Assembly (NCBI RefSeq): GCF_030704535.1
Contig: NC_081817.1
Span: forward strand, 3,487,001-3,551,000
Origin: Vitis vinifera
Lineage: Eukaryota > Streptophyta > Magnoliopsida > Vitales > Vitaceae
Direction: 5' to 3'
DNA length: 64,000 nt
The notes under the pieces were generated by a model. The model was not told the DNA's origin, made no database searches, and worked only from the letters and a program-made list of their open reading frames with translations. Positions 1-11,974 of this stretch are shown here, piece by piece (within the stretch, counting starts at the first letter, position 1; every line of letters begins with the position of its first letter). The position numbers and the translations under genes are program-made.

Positions 1-818
1 AAAATTTTTCTACCCATTTGTTGTAGAGTAGGAAAAGAAAAGGAGAAGTAAATTGTTGATTAAATATTTTTTTTAAATAAAAATTAAATATTTTTTTTAT
101 GAGATCTAAATATTAAAAAAGATGAAATAATTATTATATTTATGAGTTTAATTTTTTTATATAAAAATAATTCATTTTTAATATAAATGTTATTGATTAT
201 TTCAAATATTTATATGTAGATTTTAAGAAAAAAATGATAAAGGGTTATATTTTTAAAATCGGGTTTTTTTATTATTATTTTAATTAAATAACTAAAATTT
301 TTATTTATTTATTTATTTCCTGTTCTTAACACTTTTCAATAACTAAATTAACCGAGTTGGCTCCACATGGTGGTTATTTGCTCACTAACAATTGTTGGCA
401 ATAATCCACAATAATTAGCCATAAGTGTTTAATATAAAGTGGCTGAGGTTCTCTCCCCCGTAGTTGGAACTCCTCTTTATTTGAAAATATGTATGTACTT
501 TATAAGCTTTCAATAAGATGTAATTTCAACATCAACCCACGTCACAAGTTGGATGTAATTCAAATTTTGTGAACATCCTCTCCTTTAAGCTGCCACTTGT
601 CCCTTAATTTGAGGCTTCCTGTGCCCTTAATTTGTGGCTGAATCCACCTTCCCCCAGGCTAACACCCAGTTTTCTATCTCTTTCTTTTGGAATTTTCTTT
701 TCTTTTCTTTTTTCTCTCCTTCTAGCTTTTCACCTAGAGATTCCCTCAAAATTTTAATTTGTTTCATGTGCTACATTCAAAGTCATTATGATATTATTTA
801 GAAGAGCTTACTCTCAAT
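1..818. other. AT-rich intergenic DNA
   Basis: No coding frame, RNA gene or clear transposon end was recognised. The stretch is A/T-rich with short homopolymers and pyrimidine-rich runs near 660-725. Confidence 0.5.
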
Positions 819-1620
819 TGTGAGATATTGTCCGTTTTAGATCCAAAGGGATCTTCATAACTTTAAAACGCGTTTACAGAATTACGAGAAGTTCATATTT
901 TTATAGTGTTAGAAACTTTCCTTCCTATCCGATGTAACTTTCCTTCCTATCTGATGTGAATATCACAAACACCCACGCGTCTAGAGAGTTATGAGGAGTT
1001 CATACTTTTATAGTGCCAAAAACTTTCACGTAGGACGTTGCGTCTCATAGGATTGTGTGACCAAACAAACAAATACCAACACCCTTATGGTCTTATCCGA
1101 TGTGGATGTCACAAAGACACAACGTCCTCGTAGAAGGTTGTGTCCTATCCTTATGGTCCTATCTGATGTGGATGTCACAAACACCCCCCATGCAGACGCA
1201 ATGTCACCATAAGGGTGTTGGTATTTGTTTGTTTGACCACACAATCCTATGGAACGCAACGTCCTCGTAAGAGGTTGCATCCTATCCTTATGGTCCTATC
1301 TGATGCGGATGTCACAAACACCCCCTATGCAAATGCAACGTCCTCGTAGGAGATTGCGTTCTATAAGATTGTGTGGTCAAACAAACAAACACCAACACCT
1401 TTATAGGGTTAAACAAACCCTATATTGAGGTTAGGGATTGACTCTTATAACATTTGTAATGGTCTAATCCCAACCGTATAGATATTGTCCGCTTTAGACC
1501 CAAAGTGACTTTCACGGCTTTAAAACGCATTTACATGGTTAAGAGAAGTTCATACTTATATAGCACTAGAAATTTTTTTTTCATATCCGATGTGAGATGT
1601 CACATTAGCAAATCAATTTA
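819..1620. repeat. Dispersed repeat with two direct end copies and degenerate inner copies
   Basis: A block of about 120 bp at 819-935 recurs at 1483-1605. It contains TTTAAAACGC, AAGTTCATA and a (T/A)TCCGATGT(G/A) motif. Between the two are several imperfect copies of a module reading roughly 'GATGTGGATGTCACAAACAC ... CAACGTCCTCGTAG'. A diverged form of the same design (phrases such as GACTTTAAAA...GTATTTA and TCCGATATAAGATATCA) occurs inside the array at 27581-31910. No TG/CA ends, terminal inverted repeats or target duplication were found, so the element class is unknown. The short minus-strand frame at 1026-1280 is produced by this repeat. Confidence 0.6.
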
Positions 1621-4440
1621 ATAATTTAATATTAAGTTGTTAGGTGTATTAAAAGTTTTAATTAAATAAAAATCTAGTTAGATACAATGTATGAAAAAAG
1701 AAGAAGCATGAGTTATAAACGTGAGGTTTATGATTAAAATTCACTACGAAAGATATAGATTATAGTCACGTAGTTTTAGAGGGGTCATCAAAATTCTTAA
1801 TTAAAAATGACTTGAAATGGAAAAATTTTGTGGATGACATTCCTAATAAATTCTATTGACGTGGCCATTAGATGAATCAAGTTTGTAATGGGTTTTCATT
1901 CCACTTAAAACAATGGGCTATTTCTTATCGCAACCAATATTCTATTATAGTTGGGGACTTTTTCTCTCCCTAGAAAAAAGCATTAGGGTTTTATAGGTAC
2001 TATAGCTATTATATATGAGTCACACCCCTATTTTTGAAACCCAATTAAGAGAACACCCTCAATGACCCGTTTCAGGCACGGGCGACATCGACACCTGTAT
2101 CTTCTTTGGCATCAACACTTTTGTCTTCTTCAACTCCTTTTTTTCTACAAGTTGTTTCACCATTCACCGTTGATATCTTCAATTCAACTTGATCTTTTTG
2201 TCAATTAGTTATAAGATTCAATCCCTAGGCTTCCTTCCTCCTTTCTTCCAGTACTATTGAATTTTTGACAAATTTTCGTACTGATTACTGATTTCTATGG
2301 CCATTTTTGTTTTTTGTTGGAATGAACATTGTATTTTATTTTCTTTTCCTGCACTTTCTAATTTCTAAGCTCTTATATTTTGAAAATGAAGAGATTCAAA
2401 AGGGAGTATGGATGGCTTTCTATAGAATGCCTTTATTCTTTCTGTATTTTTGTTTCAACAATAGTATCTCCTTCATTGTTACCATTTGTGTTGTGGGTTT
2501 CAGACCTTTCCTTGAGTATACATTCCTCTGACTTGTGTACACCGGCATTTGAAAATTATAGTAAAGATGAATCCACTTCTACCATGGAGAAAAAAAGGAC
2601 ACTGTCTACATGTTGATACTTCACAATGTACTCACATCCTTTGAAACCCAAGGTTTCTTCTTTGGAGCCTAAACAAGTCTGACTTGATTTTCTCTCTTCT
2701 CCTTAGCAATTCTGTCACATCTAACTTCCTTTTGAGCTGCAATACTTGCTGACTGATCATCATCTAAATTCCTGAATTTCCCATTATTCATATCTTCACT
2801 TGCAAAAACAATCTCTTTGGATATATAGAGTCACAAAACATGGGGACAAATGAACTAGTATCTTTCTCATTGGTCATACAAACATCCATGCTCGTAGAGG
2901 TAGTATTTGTTGTGAGAATATGGTTAGAGTAATTGAAGTAGTAGTTTCCATGGCTTGAATTAGATGCAAGGATACAAATACCACAACCATTACTATAACT
3001 ACATATGCGAATGATAAGATAAACTCTCATCAAGCTTGACCTTATCAATATTTGCTTTGAGTGGAAGCTGCATCAGCCTCTTCATACTTTGGAACAACTC
3101 TCAAAACAATTGGAAATTGGAAAGCTCTTTTTTTTAATGTTATTATAAGGCTAATTCAACTAATCTAGACATAAAAGCAAGGACTGATCATTGTTCCAAA
3201 GCATCATATTACTATATTGTTTTTTTCCCCTTGTACTGAATGAATGCTTTATAAAGTTCAAAGAAGTTGTAATGCTTTGACTTGCTCTTTTTCTATTGAT
3301 TATGCCCCACTAGAGGTGAATTTATAGAAAACTATAGTAACTTAGTGAATTGGGATACAATAGTTGGGTATATAATTATCTTCTTTTTACATTTGAAATC
3401 TTCCTTTACAAATCAGAAACCATAAATGTTGTTATTATGTCATTACCTCCTTTTAGGAATAGAGAGATTTTCAAAAAAGGAGATTTAAGACTTGATGCAT
3501 TTGAGAATCATTCATGTACCCCCATCATAGACATCATAAGTTCTAGTTGGTACATATTCTTTAGGCTTTAATTTCTATTGATGCTTAATCATTTTTGTGT
3601 TCTAATGTATTCAAACAGAAATGGGAGTGCATTACCTTGTGAGAACCCTATTCAAGTTAGGATTCATGATATATATATAGTACTTGAAATGATTGGTTGC
3701 ATTGTTGAGGTTTACAGTGGGAAAACCTTCAATTGAGTTCAAATCAAGCTTGAAAAGATTTATCATTATTTCGATGAGTTCTCAATCTCTTATAAGTTTG
3801 TGAAGCATTGAAGGCTTAGTATTATTGCCCCCACTCTCATTATCTAGATTGAATTTTGCACAATTTCTATATGTTTTAGTGTTTTATTTTCTTACAAAAT
3901 GTCAGCTTTAGTAAGAACCAATAACTTAAAATCGACAATGTATATAAGGTCACCTTATCACGTCAAGGGCTACTAGTGAGCTAAGTAGGGTTATGACCTT
4001 TCCATGTTGAGTTAAAATTTGAAGGGCGCGCAGTACTTAGCTCTAATAAAATCCGTTGTTTTACTTGAGTTTAGAAAGTTTAGGTATTTGAAGACTATTT
4101 TTGAATTATTCTATTATTCTTGTTTTCTATTATGATTGTTTTTTTCATTCACAATTGGCAGTTTAAACCATGTGTGTCAACATCATGACAACGTACTATG
4201 TATCAAAATTAGTCTATAGAAATATTTTATTTTGGTTGTTAGGAGGGTAACAAATTCTTTTATATTTTGAATGCTACTAATTATATATATTACAAGAAAT
4301 TCCTATTGGAAACAATAACAAGAGTATTTTTATTAAAGAAATTCATAGAATTTTGAAATTTGTATTGGAGAATTAAAAGAAAAAAAAATTTTCAATTTTG
4401 TATTTGATGATTTCTAAGAGGGAAAAAAAAAAAAAAAAAA
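1621..4440. other. Gene-poor intergenic DNA
   Basis: Only short, unconserved frames are present, apart from a possible coding relic at 2621-2791. A poly-A run of more than 20 bases sits near 4420-4444. Nothing else was recognised. Confidence 0.45.
2621..2791 (-). pseudogene. Possible eroded coding remnant, unidentified
   Basis: Read on the minus strand, 2791 to 2621 gives an ATG-initiated frame of 56 codons rich in charged residues, of the type IAKEKRENQVRL followed by APKKKPWVS. One in-frame TAG breaks it. The composition is more protein-like than the surrounding AT-rich DNA, but no family was recognised and chance cannot be excluded. Confidence 0.15.
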
Positions 4441-4757
4441 AAAGCAAATGACTACATGTGGTTGTGGCCAACTCCAACCACATTACCTTTTAGTGGGGGA
4501 CACATTTAGGATATAGCTACCAATGTATAGTAGGTGGTCACATCTATAATGCAGCTACAAGAACACATTTGTTGCAACTTACTCTTGGCCGCTATCTAAT
4601 GCATGAACATGTAGCCACAACAAAGCTTATAATTGCACTATCTATGGTGACACTTGGTCACAATCAATTTGATATGGAACCTTATGTTGTTGTCATACCC
4701 TTTATGACCTTTAGTGGGGTTCACTAGCCACTGCTATGAGCTCTTCTTCATGTAGTG
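4441..4757. mobile_element. Possible CACTA-type transposon end
   Basis: The right edge, read on the minus strand, begins CACTACATGAAGAAGAGC, which resembles the CACTA termini of En/Spm-type elements. The body differs from its surroundings: less AT-rich, with repeated 'GTAGCCACAA'-like phrases. No matching left terminus or 3-bp target duplication was identified, so it is probably truncated. Confidence 0.25.
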
Positions 4758-4922
4758 AAAGTTTTATCCAAAAACTCTTAGAAAAATTTACATTTAACCT
4801 TCTAATTTTATTTTTACCACCTGTGAAACTTTCCCAAACTAAGCTTACAACTCATTTTTCTCACATTCTCTCACAATTTTATTGCTTAATATCAATGAGT
4901 AAATATATTATTTAATTAATGG

Positions 4923-5480
4923 TGTTAGTGCATTAGGCTATTAAAATTAAGTTAACAATTTTGTTCCATTCATCATGGTTTAAGTCTTTGTATACTTTCA
5001 TGTGATTTACACTCTTTTGAAGATTTAAGGTTGCTATAGCCTATAAAATCAACTCGAGATTAAACAGGTAAGTATGGTTGAGTTATTTGAGAATACTAAC
5101 GTATAAGACATATAGTAAACTTATATAAATTAGAAATAAAATTAATTTTGAAAGAACTTTAAATTGAGAATTAAAAAAAAAAATTGGAAAGATTTCATAT
5201 TTTAAATTCAAATAGATTCGGAAAGATTTTCCTTTTAGAATTCTTAATTTAACTTCTTTTTCAAATCTTTTTTTTTTCAAAATTCTTTAAAAGATTTAAA
5301 AAGATTCTCTTTTTTAAATTCTCAACTCAAAATTATTTTTTAAATTAATTTTATTATTTGGAAAGATTTTTCTTTCTAAGTTCTCAATTTAAAATATGTG
5401 ATTGATTCTATATGATTTATTATCCATTTGCATGCATGACTTGTATCCTTGATTTATATTTTCCCTCTTATCCTATTTTG
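4923..5480 (+). mobile_element. Truncated LTR-like repeat (copy A)
   Basis: It starts TGTTAGTGCATTAGGCTA and aligns over roughly 480 bp with the start of the repeat at 6318. Shared phrases include TTAAGTT, GTTCCAT(T/C)CATC, TGAAGATTTA and AGGTAAGTATGG. The 3' half found in the other copy is missing, and hAT-like DNA follows from about 5491. It contains AT-rich internal inverted sequences at 5150-5400. Confidence 0.4.
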
Positions 5481-5490
5481 ATAGTATTGG

Positions 5491-6127
5491 TTGGGGTGTA
5501 AACAAAACTGCAAAAACCAACGAATAGATCCAAACCAATCAAAACCAACCATATTAGTTCATTTTTCAATGATAAAAAAGGTTCATTCCATTTGAGGATT
5601 TTGAAAATCGATTTTTTTAATTTGATTTTCGATTTTCTTATCTCCTAATCAATAAAAATTGAACTAAACTGATATTTTAAAACTTAATATATAATTATTT
5701 GATATTTGATAAAAAAAATTTATATTAGATTCTATTAAAGTAATTTATTATTTTTATATTATGGTCAAATTAATTCTAAATGCATTCAATATATATTTTA
5801 CATCAAATCTAAGTTGGTTTCAATTAATTTTAAAAATAAATTAGTTTTAAAGGTTTAATATAAACTCAAATTAATGGGCTTTGGGCTCAAAATAAAAATA
5901 AATCTACAAATGGGTTAAGCACTAAAACAGACCATTAAATTGGATTAAAACCGATTCATGAAAACCAAATCAAATTGACCTTAAAATGCTTGATTTGTTT
6001 TGATTTTTTACTTCAAATATGGTCAGTTCGATTTCTATCACATACAAAATCGACTATATGAGTTCAGTTCATTTTTTACTCAAAAAGCAACCAAATCGAC
6101 TTTTTCCCACATACTACTTTACCCTAG
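5491..6127. mobile_element. Possible non-autonomous hAT-like element
   Basis: The left edge TTGGGGTGTAAAC and the reverse complement of the right edge (CTAGGGTAAAGTAG) are imperfectly alike. The body carries repeated AAACCAA / AAATCGA phrases on both sides in opposite orientation, a look common in plant hAT-type non-autonomous elements. It lies between the two LTR-like copies. No clean target duplication was found. Confidence 0.3.
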
Positions 6128-6317
6128 ATATTTGTGTTTAATGTGTGCAAGTTACAAGTACTGGAATATTTCTCAATGTTGGATGCAACGTATTGTCCTC
6201 TTCATGTGATCAAATAGGTTTAGATGAGCGTTACTTAGTGTTATGTAAACTCCGTTTGGAAATATTAGAGGATTTATGTAATTATTATTTTGTAACAAAA
6301 TTGTCAAAGTTGGAGAT

Positions 6318-7404
6318 TGCTAGTGTATTAGGCTATTTAGATTAAGTTGTTAATTTTGTTCCATCCATCTTGGTTTAGGACTTTACTTACTTTCCTATGA
6401 TTTCCACTCCTTTGAAGATTTATGGTTGTTGCAAAATCAACTCTGATTAAATAGGTAAGTATGGATAAGTTATTCGAGAATAATAACATATAAGCCATAA
6501 AGTGAACTTAAGAAATTAGAAATAAAATTAATTTAGAAAAAAATTTAAATTGAGAATTTACAAAGAAAAATCTTTCCAAATAATAATAAAAATCTAGAAA
6601 GGAATTTTTTTTAAAAATCTTTCCAAATAATAAAATTAATTTGGAAAAAAATTAAATTGAGAATTTAAAAAAGAGAATCTTTCAAATCTTTTAAGGAATT
6701 TATAAAAAGGATTTGAAAAATAAGTTAAATTAAGTATTTTAAAAGGAAAATATTTCCAAATCTTTTTTAATTTAAAATATGAAATCTCTCCAATTTTTTC
6801 TAAAATTATTAAGTTTATAAATTAGTTTTAGTAAAATATGATTTCTAAATTGATTCCAAATTCACTAGATGTTATCCTATATATACCTCTTGAAAGAGTT
6901 CTCTTAAGAACTAATGCACCTTAACTTTTAATTCATTATTCTTTGTGCTTAACCCAAAACTCTCAAATATGTTTGATCATTATTCTTTGTGTTTTACCCA
7001 AAACTCTCAAATATGTTTGTCTTTTGTTTTGTTGGGTTGTAAAGGAAATTTGTATCTCTTCAAACATCGAGGTGAGATCCATTAAAGCACATGAAGTGTT
7101 GCTTTGCAGACATAGATTGTAGTATAGGTTATGAAGGGTAGATCTAAGGATAACATCTACCAAGTAATTATGTGTACTATTTTCTATATAGTGGATTGTT
7201 GATTCGAGATCTTTGACCTTATGGTTTTTTCTCTTTACACTTTCTGTGGAGGTTTTTCATGTAAAAAATATTTTTTTTCTTATGTGTATCATTTTTAATA
7301 TTTTCTACTCTCATAGGAATTAAATGAATTAAAAATCTCAACTTTTGGGCTAAAATTCTTAAAAACACCTATTCACCCCTTCTAAGTATTTCCATACTAT
7401 ATCA
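6318..7404 (+). mobile_element. LTR-like repeat, copy B (about 1.09 kb)
   Basis: It begins TGCTAGTGTATTAGGCTA, homologous to copy A at 4923, and ends in ACCCCTTCTAAGTATTTCC...ATATCA. A CACCCCTTCT-type tail just before the terminal CA is typical of Copia LTR 3' ends. The flanking five bases (GAGAT and AATAA) do not match, so a simple solo-LTR insertion is not proven. It abuts a minus-strand Copia gag relic. Confidence 0.4.
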
Positions 7405-7774
7405 AATAACCTTCAAATAGTTTAGAAAAAAGTTTCAATTGACATTAAAGGTATTCTAATTTACAATCTTATCTTTAATTTATTTGATAAGCTTATTAAA
7501 TTTCCAATTTATGAAGTTTCTTCACTTATTTACATCACTAAAACATGGTCAAATAATAGATCTATGCGCATCAAGTCCTAATAACAATCCTAATCAAAGC
7601 GATACAATGGATTTTAAAAATAATGCCATCCTACTTTTCTAATAAGAACGGTCGGTTCTCGAAAGGAATGGAGCTCTATTAATCCAAAACCTATCCATAT
7701 AAGATGATTTGGAAGAATTAGTCATATCCTCTTAGATAGTTAAACAAAAAACAAGATATCTAACTCTAATACCA
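7405..7774 (-). pseudogene. Copia gag relic with primer-binding site
   Basis: Reading down the minus strand from 7774, TGGTATTAGAG (7764-7774) matches the initiator-Met tRNA primer-binding site used by plant Copia elements. An ATG at 7725 follows, with a short frame ending NRAPFL, resembling the 'NRPPLF(D/N)G' start of Copia gag. The frame then decays with stops. It belongs with the LTR at 7777-9354 as the 5' end of one old element. Confidence 0.4.
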
Positions 7775-7776
7775 AT

Positions 7777-9354
7777 TATAAAAAATAAAAATAAAAAACA
7801 ACTAATTTGAGTAAGTAAATCATCTAAGAAGGGGAGAGGGGGTGAATTGGTGTTAAAAACTTTTTCAAAATAATCAACAAATAACCAAAATAATAGGAAA
7901 ATGAAGTATAGAGCAATAATAAATTAAAAAGATATGCAAACTCGTTTATAGTGGTTCGACACCCTACTAATGTCCATGCTCTTTAAGCTCATAATTGAGT
8001 GTGCCTTCAAGACTTTTAAAGCCGAAGTTTTTAAACTTCTTACACTTGGATTCCAAGGTTCCAATAAACCTTCACAATCTCTTCAAGTATTTAACTTATT
8101 TAAACTCCTTTATTTCATAATGAGTAAATAAAAATATATTTAATGCTTTCAATCCTAGAACAAGTTTAGCTCACAATACAAAGGAAATGTAAGATGAGTT
8201 AAACAATGCATTAAAGGAATTTGCAAATGCATTAAAGAAGAACTTTTAAATGAGAGAAAAATATATTTTTCCAATTGAATGTAGTTGTTCTTGTTGGAGA
8301 ATCACAGATCATATAGAATGATTATAGAAACTAATCATCCAAACAATAGATACGCCAGAATCTCATGTTAAATCTATAAGATAATAATATTGAAATATAT
8401 GTCTGAATCCATTAAGATTATGTACTTGAGTCTTGTCTTTCACATCTGAAACGAGTATTGCAATCTCAAAATCACAGACTAATGAGATGTGAATAAATAA
8501 ATAATTTTTTTTTATATCTCATCTCATTTAGACTAGGGACCATAATCCTATTTATACCCCTTATTATTTTATTTTATTTATTAGTCCATCATTAATAAAT
8601 TAAATAAAATTGGTCTCTACACATTGCAAAACCCTTACAATTCATATATATAGAGATGCTTTAAAGGCCCATTATTAATTTAATTGATCACATTTAATTA
8701 GACCGAAAAATAAGATAGTTTAATGTACAATGTGTTAATATGTAGGTCCATAATTATCAAAATATCCAACATTTCTCTTGTTAATAAATGCTCTAAAACT
8801 CTTCAATTTATAAGTTTTTAGCTTAACAACCCATAAAGTCACAAAAGACCCTCAATCGATCAAACACTGGTTCGACTAGTTCACTAGCCATTAAACATTA
8901 AATGTTCTACAGGTGACTACTGGTGCTTTTCAATCCAACCAAAGGTGTGAGTGATCCTCGACTGACCCTTAATTGATACTCTACTAATCCAAAATCTGAT
9001 AAAGTTATGCCTTGATTAGCTACACCCTAACTATTAGAAGAAAAAGAAAATTAAGAGCACCTTCGATTGGTCGAGCCAACTCGATTGAGTCAATTCCTAG
9101 CTGGTTCAATCAATTCCTACTTTTTTCAACCAATTGCATTGTAAAATGCTTAAAAAGACTCGATTCAAAGTCTGGAACTTCTAGTAACTTGTGTACACAT
9201 TCTTATCTTATTATGATGAATTTAACTTAAGGTTTTGAATTAAAATAAAGATTCATCTATTTTCTTGATAAGAATGATTGTTTTAAGCTTAAGAAATGAT
9301 GAAAATAAACTGTTAAGTACATGAAAAAATAATTTAGACCTAAGTGTACCAACA
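7777..9354 (-). mobile_element. Degraded Copia LTR interrupted by a solo LTR
   Basis: On the minus strand it starts TGTTGGTACACTTAGG at 9354 and runs to just before the primer-binding site at 7764-7774. The layout parallels the intact solo LTR at 28330-29548: GTGTCGAACCACTATAAA, TTCCAAGTGTAAGAAG and a CACCCCC(T)C tail occur in the same order, and decayed GGTCGAGG-like phrases are present. Without the 480-bp insert its length is about 1.1 kb, close to the 1,219 bp of the other copy. Confidence 0.5.
8292..8771 (-). mobile_element. Nested 480-bp solo LTR
   Basis: The ends are TGTTGGAGA and ATCCAACA (TG...CA with a short inverted repeat). The flanking 5-mers GTTCT and TTTCT differ at one base, as expected of an old target duplication. 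Read on the minus strand it has GGGTATAAATAGG, a TATA box in the usual LTR position near + 8560, and ends GTGATTCTCCAACA, typical of a Copia LTR end. It lies inside the older LTR 7777-9354. Confidence 0.5.
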
Positions 9355-10215
9355 AATACCATCTTACAAATTGTTTTAGGTTACTTCAAGTCTTTAAGAG
9401 TTCTAAGAATTCCTAGTATTGACATTTTTCCATAGTTGCTTGAACTTTTTTTTAGATTTTCACAATTAAAATTGAAAACTTTACTTGATTTGAATCATTA
9501 GTAATCTTAACCTTAACCTTGTTTTTGTAATCATCAAAATCCATTTAGGAGAACCCTAGGTCTAATCGTTATTTTTTTTATAGTTATAAATGAAATTAGC
9601 AACTTAAAATTTAACAATTTGTATTTCATTCCATAAATGTTCACATCAATTCCAATATTACAATAATTGAATTCAAATTTACAAACAATTATAATGAAGA
9701 TGATATTTTGGGTCAAGCTTTGGTATAGATTGAAGCATGGTTATTCAGTATCATACCTTATAGTTTCACTAGTGATTTGTTGTCACCTATATATTAAAGG
9801 GTTATGTGGATGGAAGACCTATAATAATCATAAAATTGGAAAAATAACATCCTTGATATTTTTTGGAGACATAAACCTCTTTAGAAATTGTTGTCATTCT
9901 TTATATTTATTCTAAAACCTCATTTCCCTCTTTTTTCTATTTTGCTCTCATTTTTACTACCCACTTCTCTTTCTAAGTTCATTTTGATTTGTCTTCCATG
10001 ACGTTTTTTAGCCTCCTTCTCGCTATTGTCTCTGATGTGAAGTTCCATCATAGCTTTATCATGCAACTCAAATTTTCTCTTATTGCCACAATTTCGTCAT
10101 TATTTCACTTGAAATGATTAAAATTCTTCTTTAATTGATTAACTATTATTTTAAAGATATATATATGTTTTTATTGTAATGTGATAACTTAGTTAATAAG
10201 AAGATAAAAACTCAG
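9355..10215. other. Intergenic DNA, nothing recognised
   Basis: AT-rich with short unconserved frames only. Confidence 0.4.
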
Positions 10216-10650
10216 GGAATGTTTGGTAAAACTTAATACTTATTATTTAATGACTTAAATTAACTTTAAATTAAGTTATTCTTAAGTTGTTGACTTAAAA
10301 CTTATTACTTAATTTTTTATTTTAAGTATTAAAGTTGCTTGATAAAATTAACTTAAAACATATCTTAAATTATAAAATTAATATATTTATCCTTGTAAAT
10401 TACAAATATGATAAAGGAAGTTGAGTAACGATGAAGGTTATGAAGTAGTAAAAGAGATCATGAATATAATTAGGGTAAATAAAAGTAAAAAGATAAAATG
10501 AAAATATGAACTTAAAAATAAATTAATTATTTTCACTTATTACTTGAAGTTGTTTTTTTATTTAAAAGCACACCATTAAGTTATTTTATCTAATATACTT
10601 AATTTCTTAATGATTTAAAATAAATTATTAAGTTGATTTACCAAACATCC
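10216..10650. mobile_element. MITE with GGAATGTTTGGTAAA-type ends
   Basis: The left end GGAATGTTTGGTAAA and the right end TTTACCAAACATCC are imperfect inverted repeats. Subterminal ACTTAA / TTAAGT phrases recur in opposite orientation over about 100 bp on each side. There is no coding capacity. The end sequence resembles plant hAT-derived MITEs, and the element at 24117-24345 looks like a relative. Confidence 0.55.
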
Positions 10651-11974
10651 ACTTAATTAAATATATTTTATTTAACACTTGCTAAAATTGAATATATTCT
10701 ACATTTTTAGGAATATTGCTAAAGATGAATGTCCTTTTTGTGATGAAGCAGATATAAAGCAAGTCAAAGAAATTATTCTCTTGATGTAATAAGTGAATGA
10801 AAATATTATGACCTTGTTTGCTATAATTAGACTTTTTTTTTTTTTTTTTTTTTTGTAAGTGAAAATTAAAGTTGAGGTCAAAGTTAATTTTTAAATGACA
10901 ATACGGATATTATAAAAGTATAATTAAATATGAAATAATTTCTTTCTTAAGTCAAAATAAAGCTTCTACGAAAATCAATATTGTTCTTATTTTCATATTA
11001 AGTTTTTTTTATTAAGTCATAAACAATTTAAATAAAATTAGTCAAATAAATATAAAAGTTTTTAACTTCTCAAAACTCGATCCAAATAAGACCTATGTTA
11101 CACATATATTTTCTTTTATTTATATTATTTGTATCTTAATACTTTTGTTGTACCTTGATTACACTTTTATATCATAATTAAAAATTTTCAATCAAATTTT
11201 GTTTACCTTAGTAAGATATTCTATATTATGGTCATCTTTTTCACATCTAGGTAATACATTTTGTATCTTAGTCATATTTTTTATATCTTAACATCAAATC
11301 ATATTATTTGCACTTCGATAACATTTTTGTACATAGGTTACAATATTTCATATCTTAGTATTTTTGTTATACCTTAATCACATTGTTTTTACATAACTCA
11401 CATTTTTCGATCTTTTGTAACATTCTTATAATTGGATTATAATTTTTGTGCTTTAATATTTTGGTTACCCTATTTTTATTTTTTATATTTTTGTATTTAC
11501 ATAGTCTGACCACAACTTTTAAACCCTAATTACATTTTACGTACCTTTACTAAATTCTTGACGTACTCTCTCTATATATATATTTACTAGGATGAAATGC
11601 CTTTAGGCCCCTCAGGACCACTGAAAGCTTACTCGATCGTGTATATATTTACTAGGATGAAATGCTCTCCATTGGAGGTTTACTTGGTCGTTAACTTTTG
11701 GGTCGGTTAAATTAGTCGAGGTGCCCATAAATTGGTCCGAATATTCACGGTTATAAAAGTAAAAAAACCTTAATATGAAATGCCATTGTAACGCTGATTT
11801 CCAACGTGCCATTCCTCCGAAGGAAATTGAAAACGGAAAGGGAGAAAACCCAAACTACCTACAGGACAAAGAAAACAATATCAGTTGCTCAAGAAATATT
11901 GTCTTTTAAGGCAAAAATGAAGCCTTATCCATGATCCACATTGAGATTTCGGGGTGGGAAAGAGGAAATAGGAA
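10651..11974. other. Upstream intergenic DNA of the lumen-protein gene
   Basis: Very AT-rich to about 11570, with a loosely repeating pattern (TATCTTA, ACATTTTT) at 11100-11500. A 24-bp phrase beginning TATATATTTACTAGGATGAA occurs twice about 66 bp apart (near 11577 and 11642). No confident TATA box was assigned for the gene at 11975. Confidence 0.4.

Noticed and set aside
9012-9230. 72-codon plus-strand frame
   Set aside because: Lies inside the degraded Copia LTR 7777-9354 and reads antisense to it.
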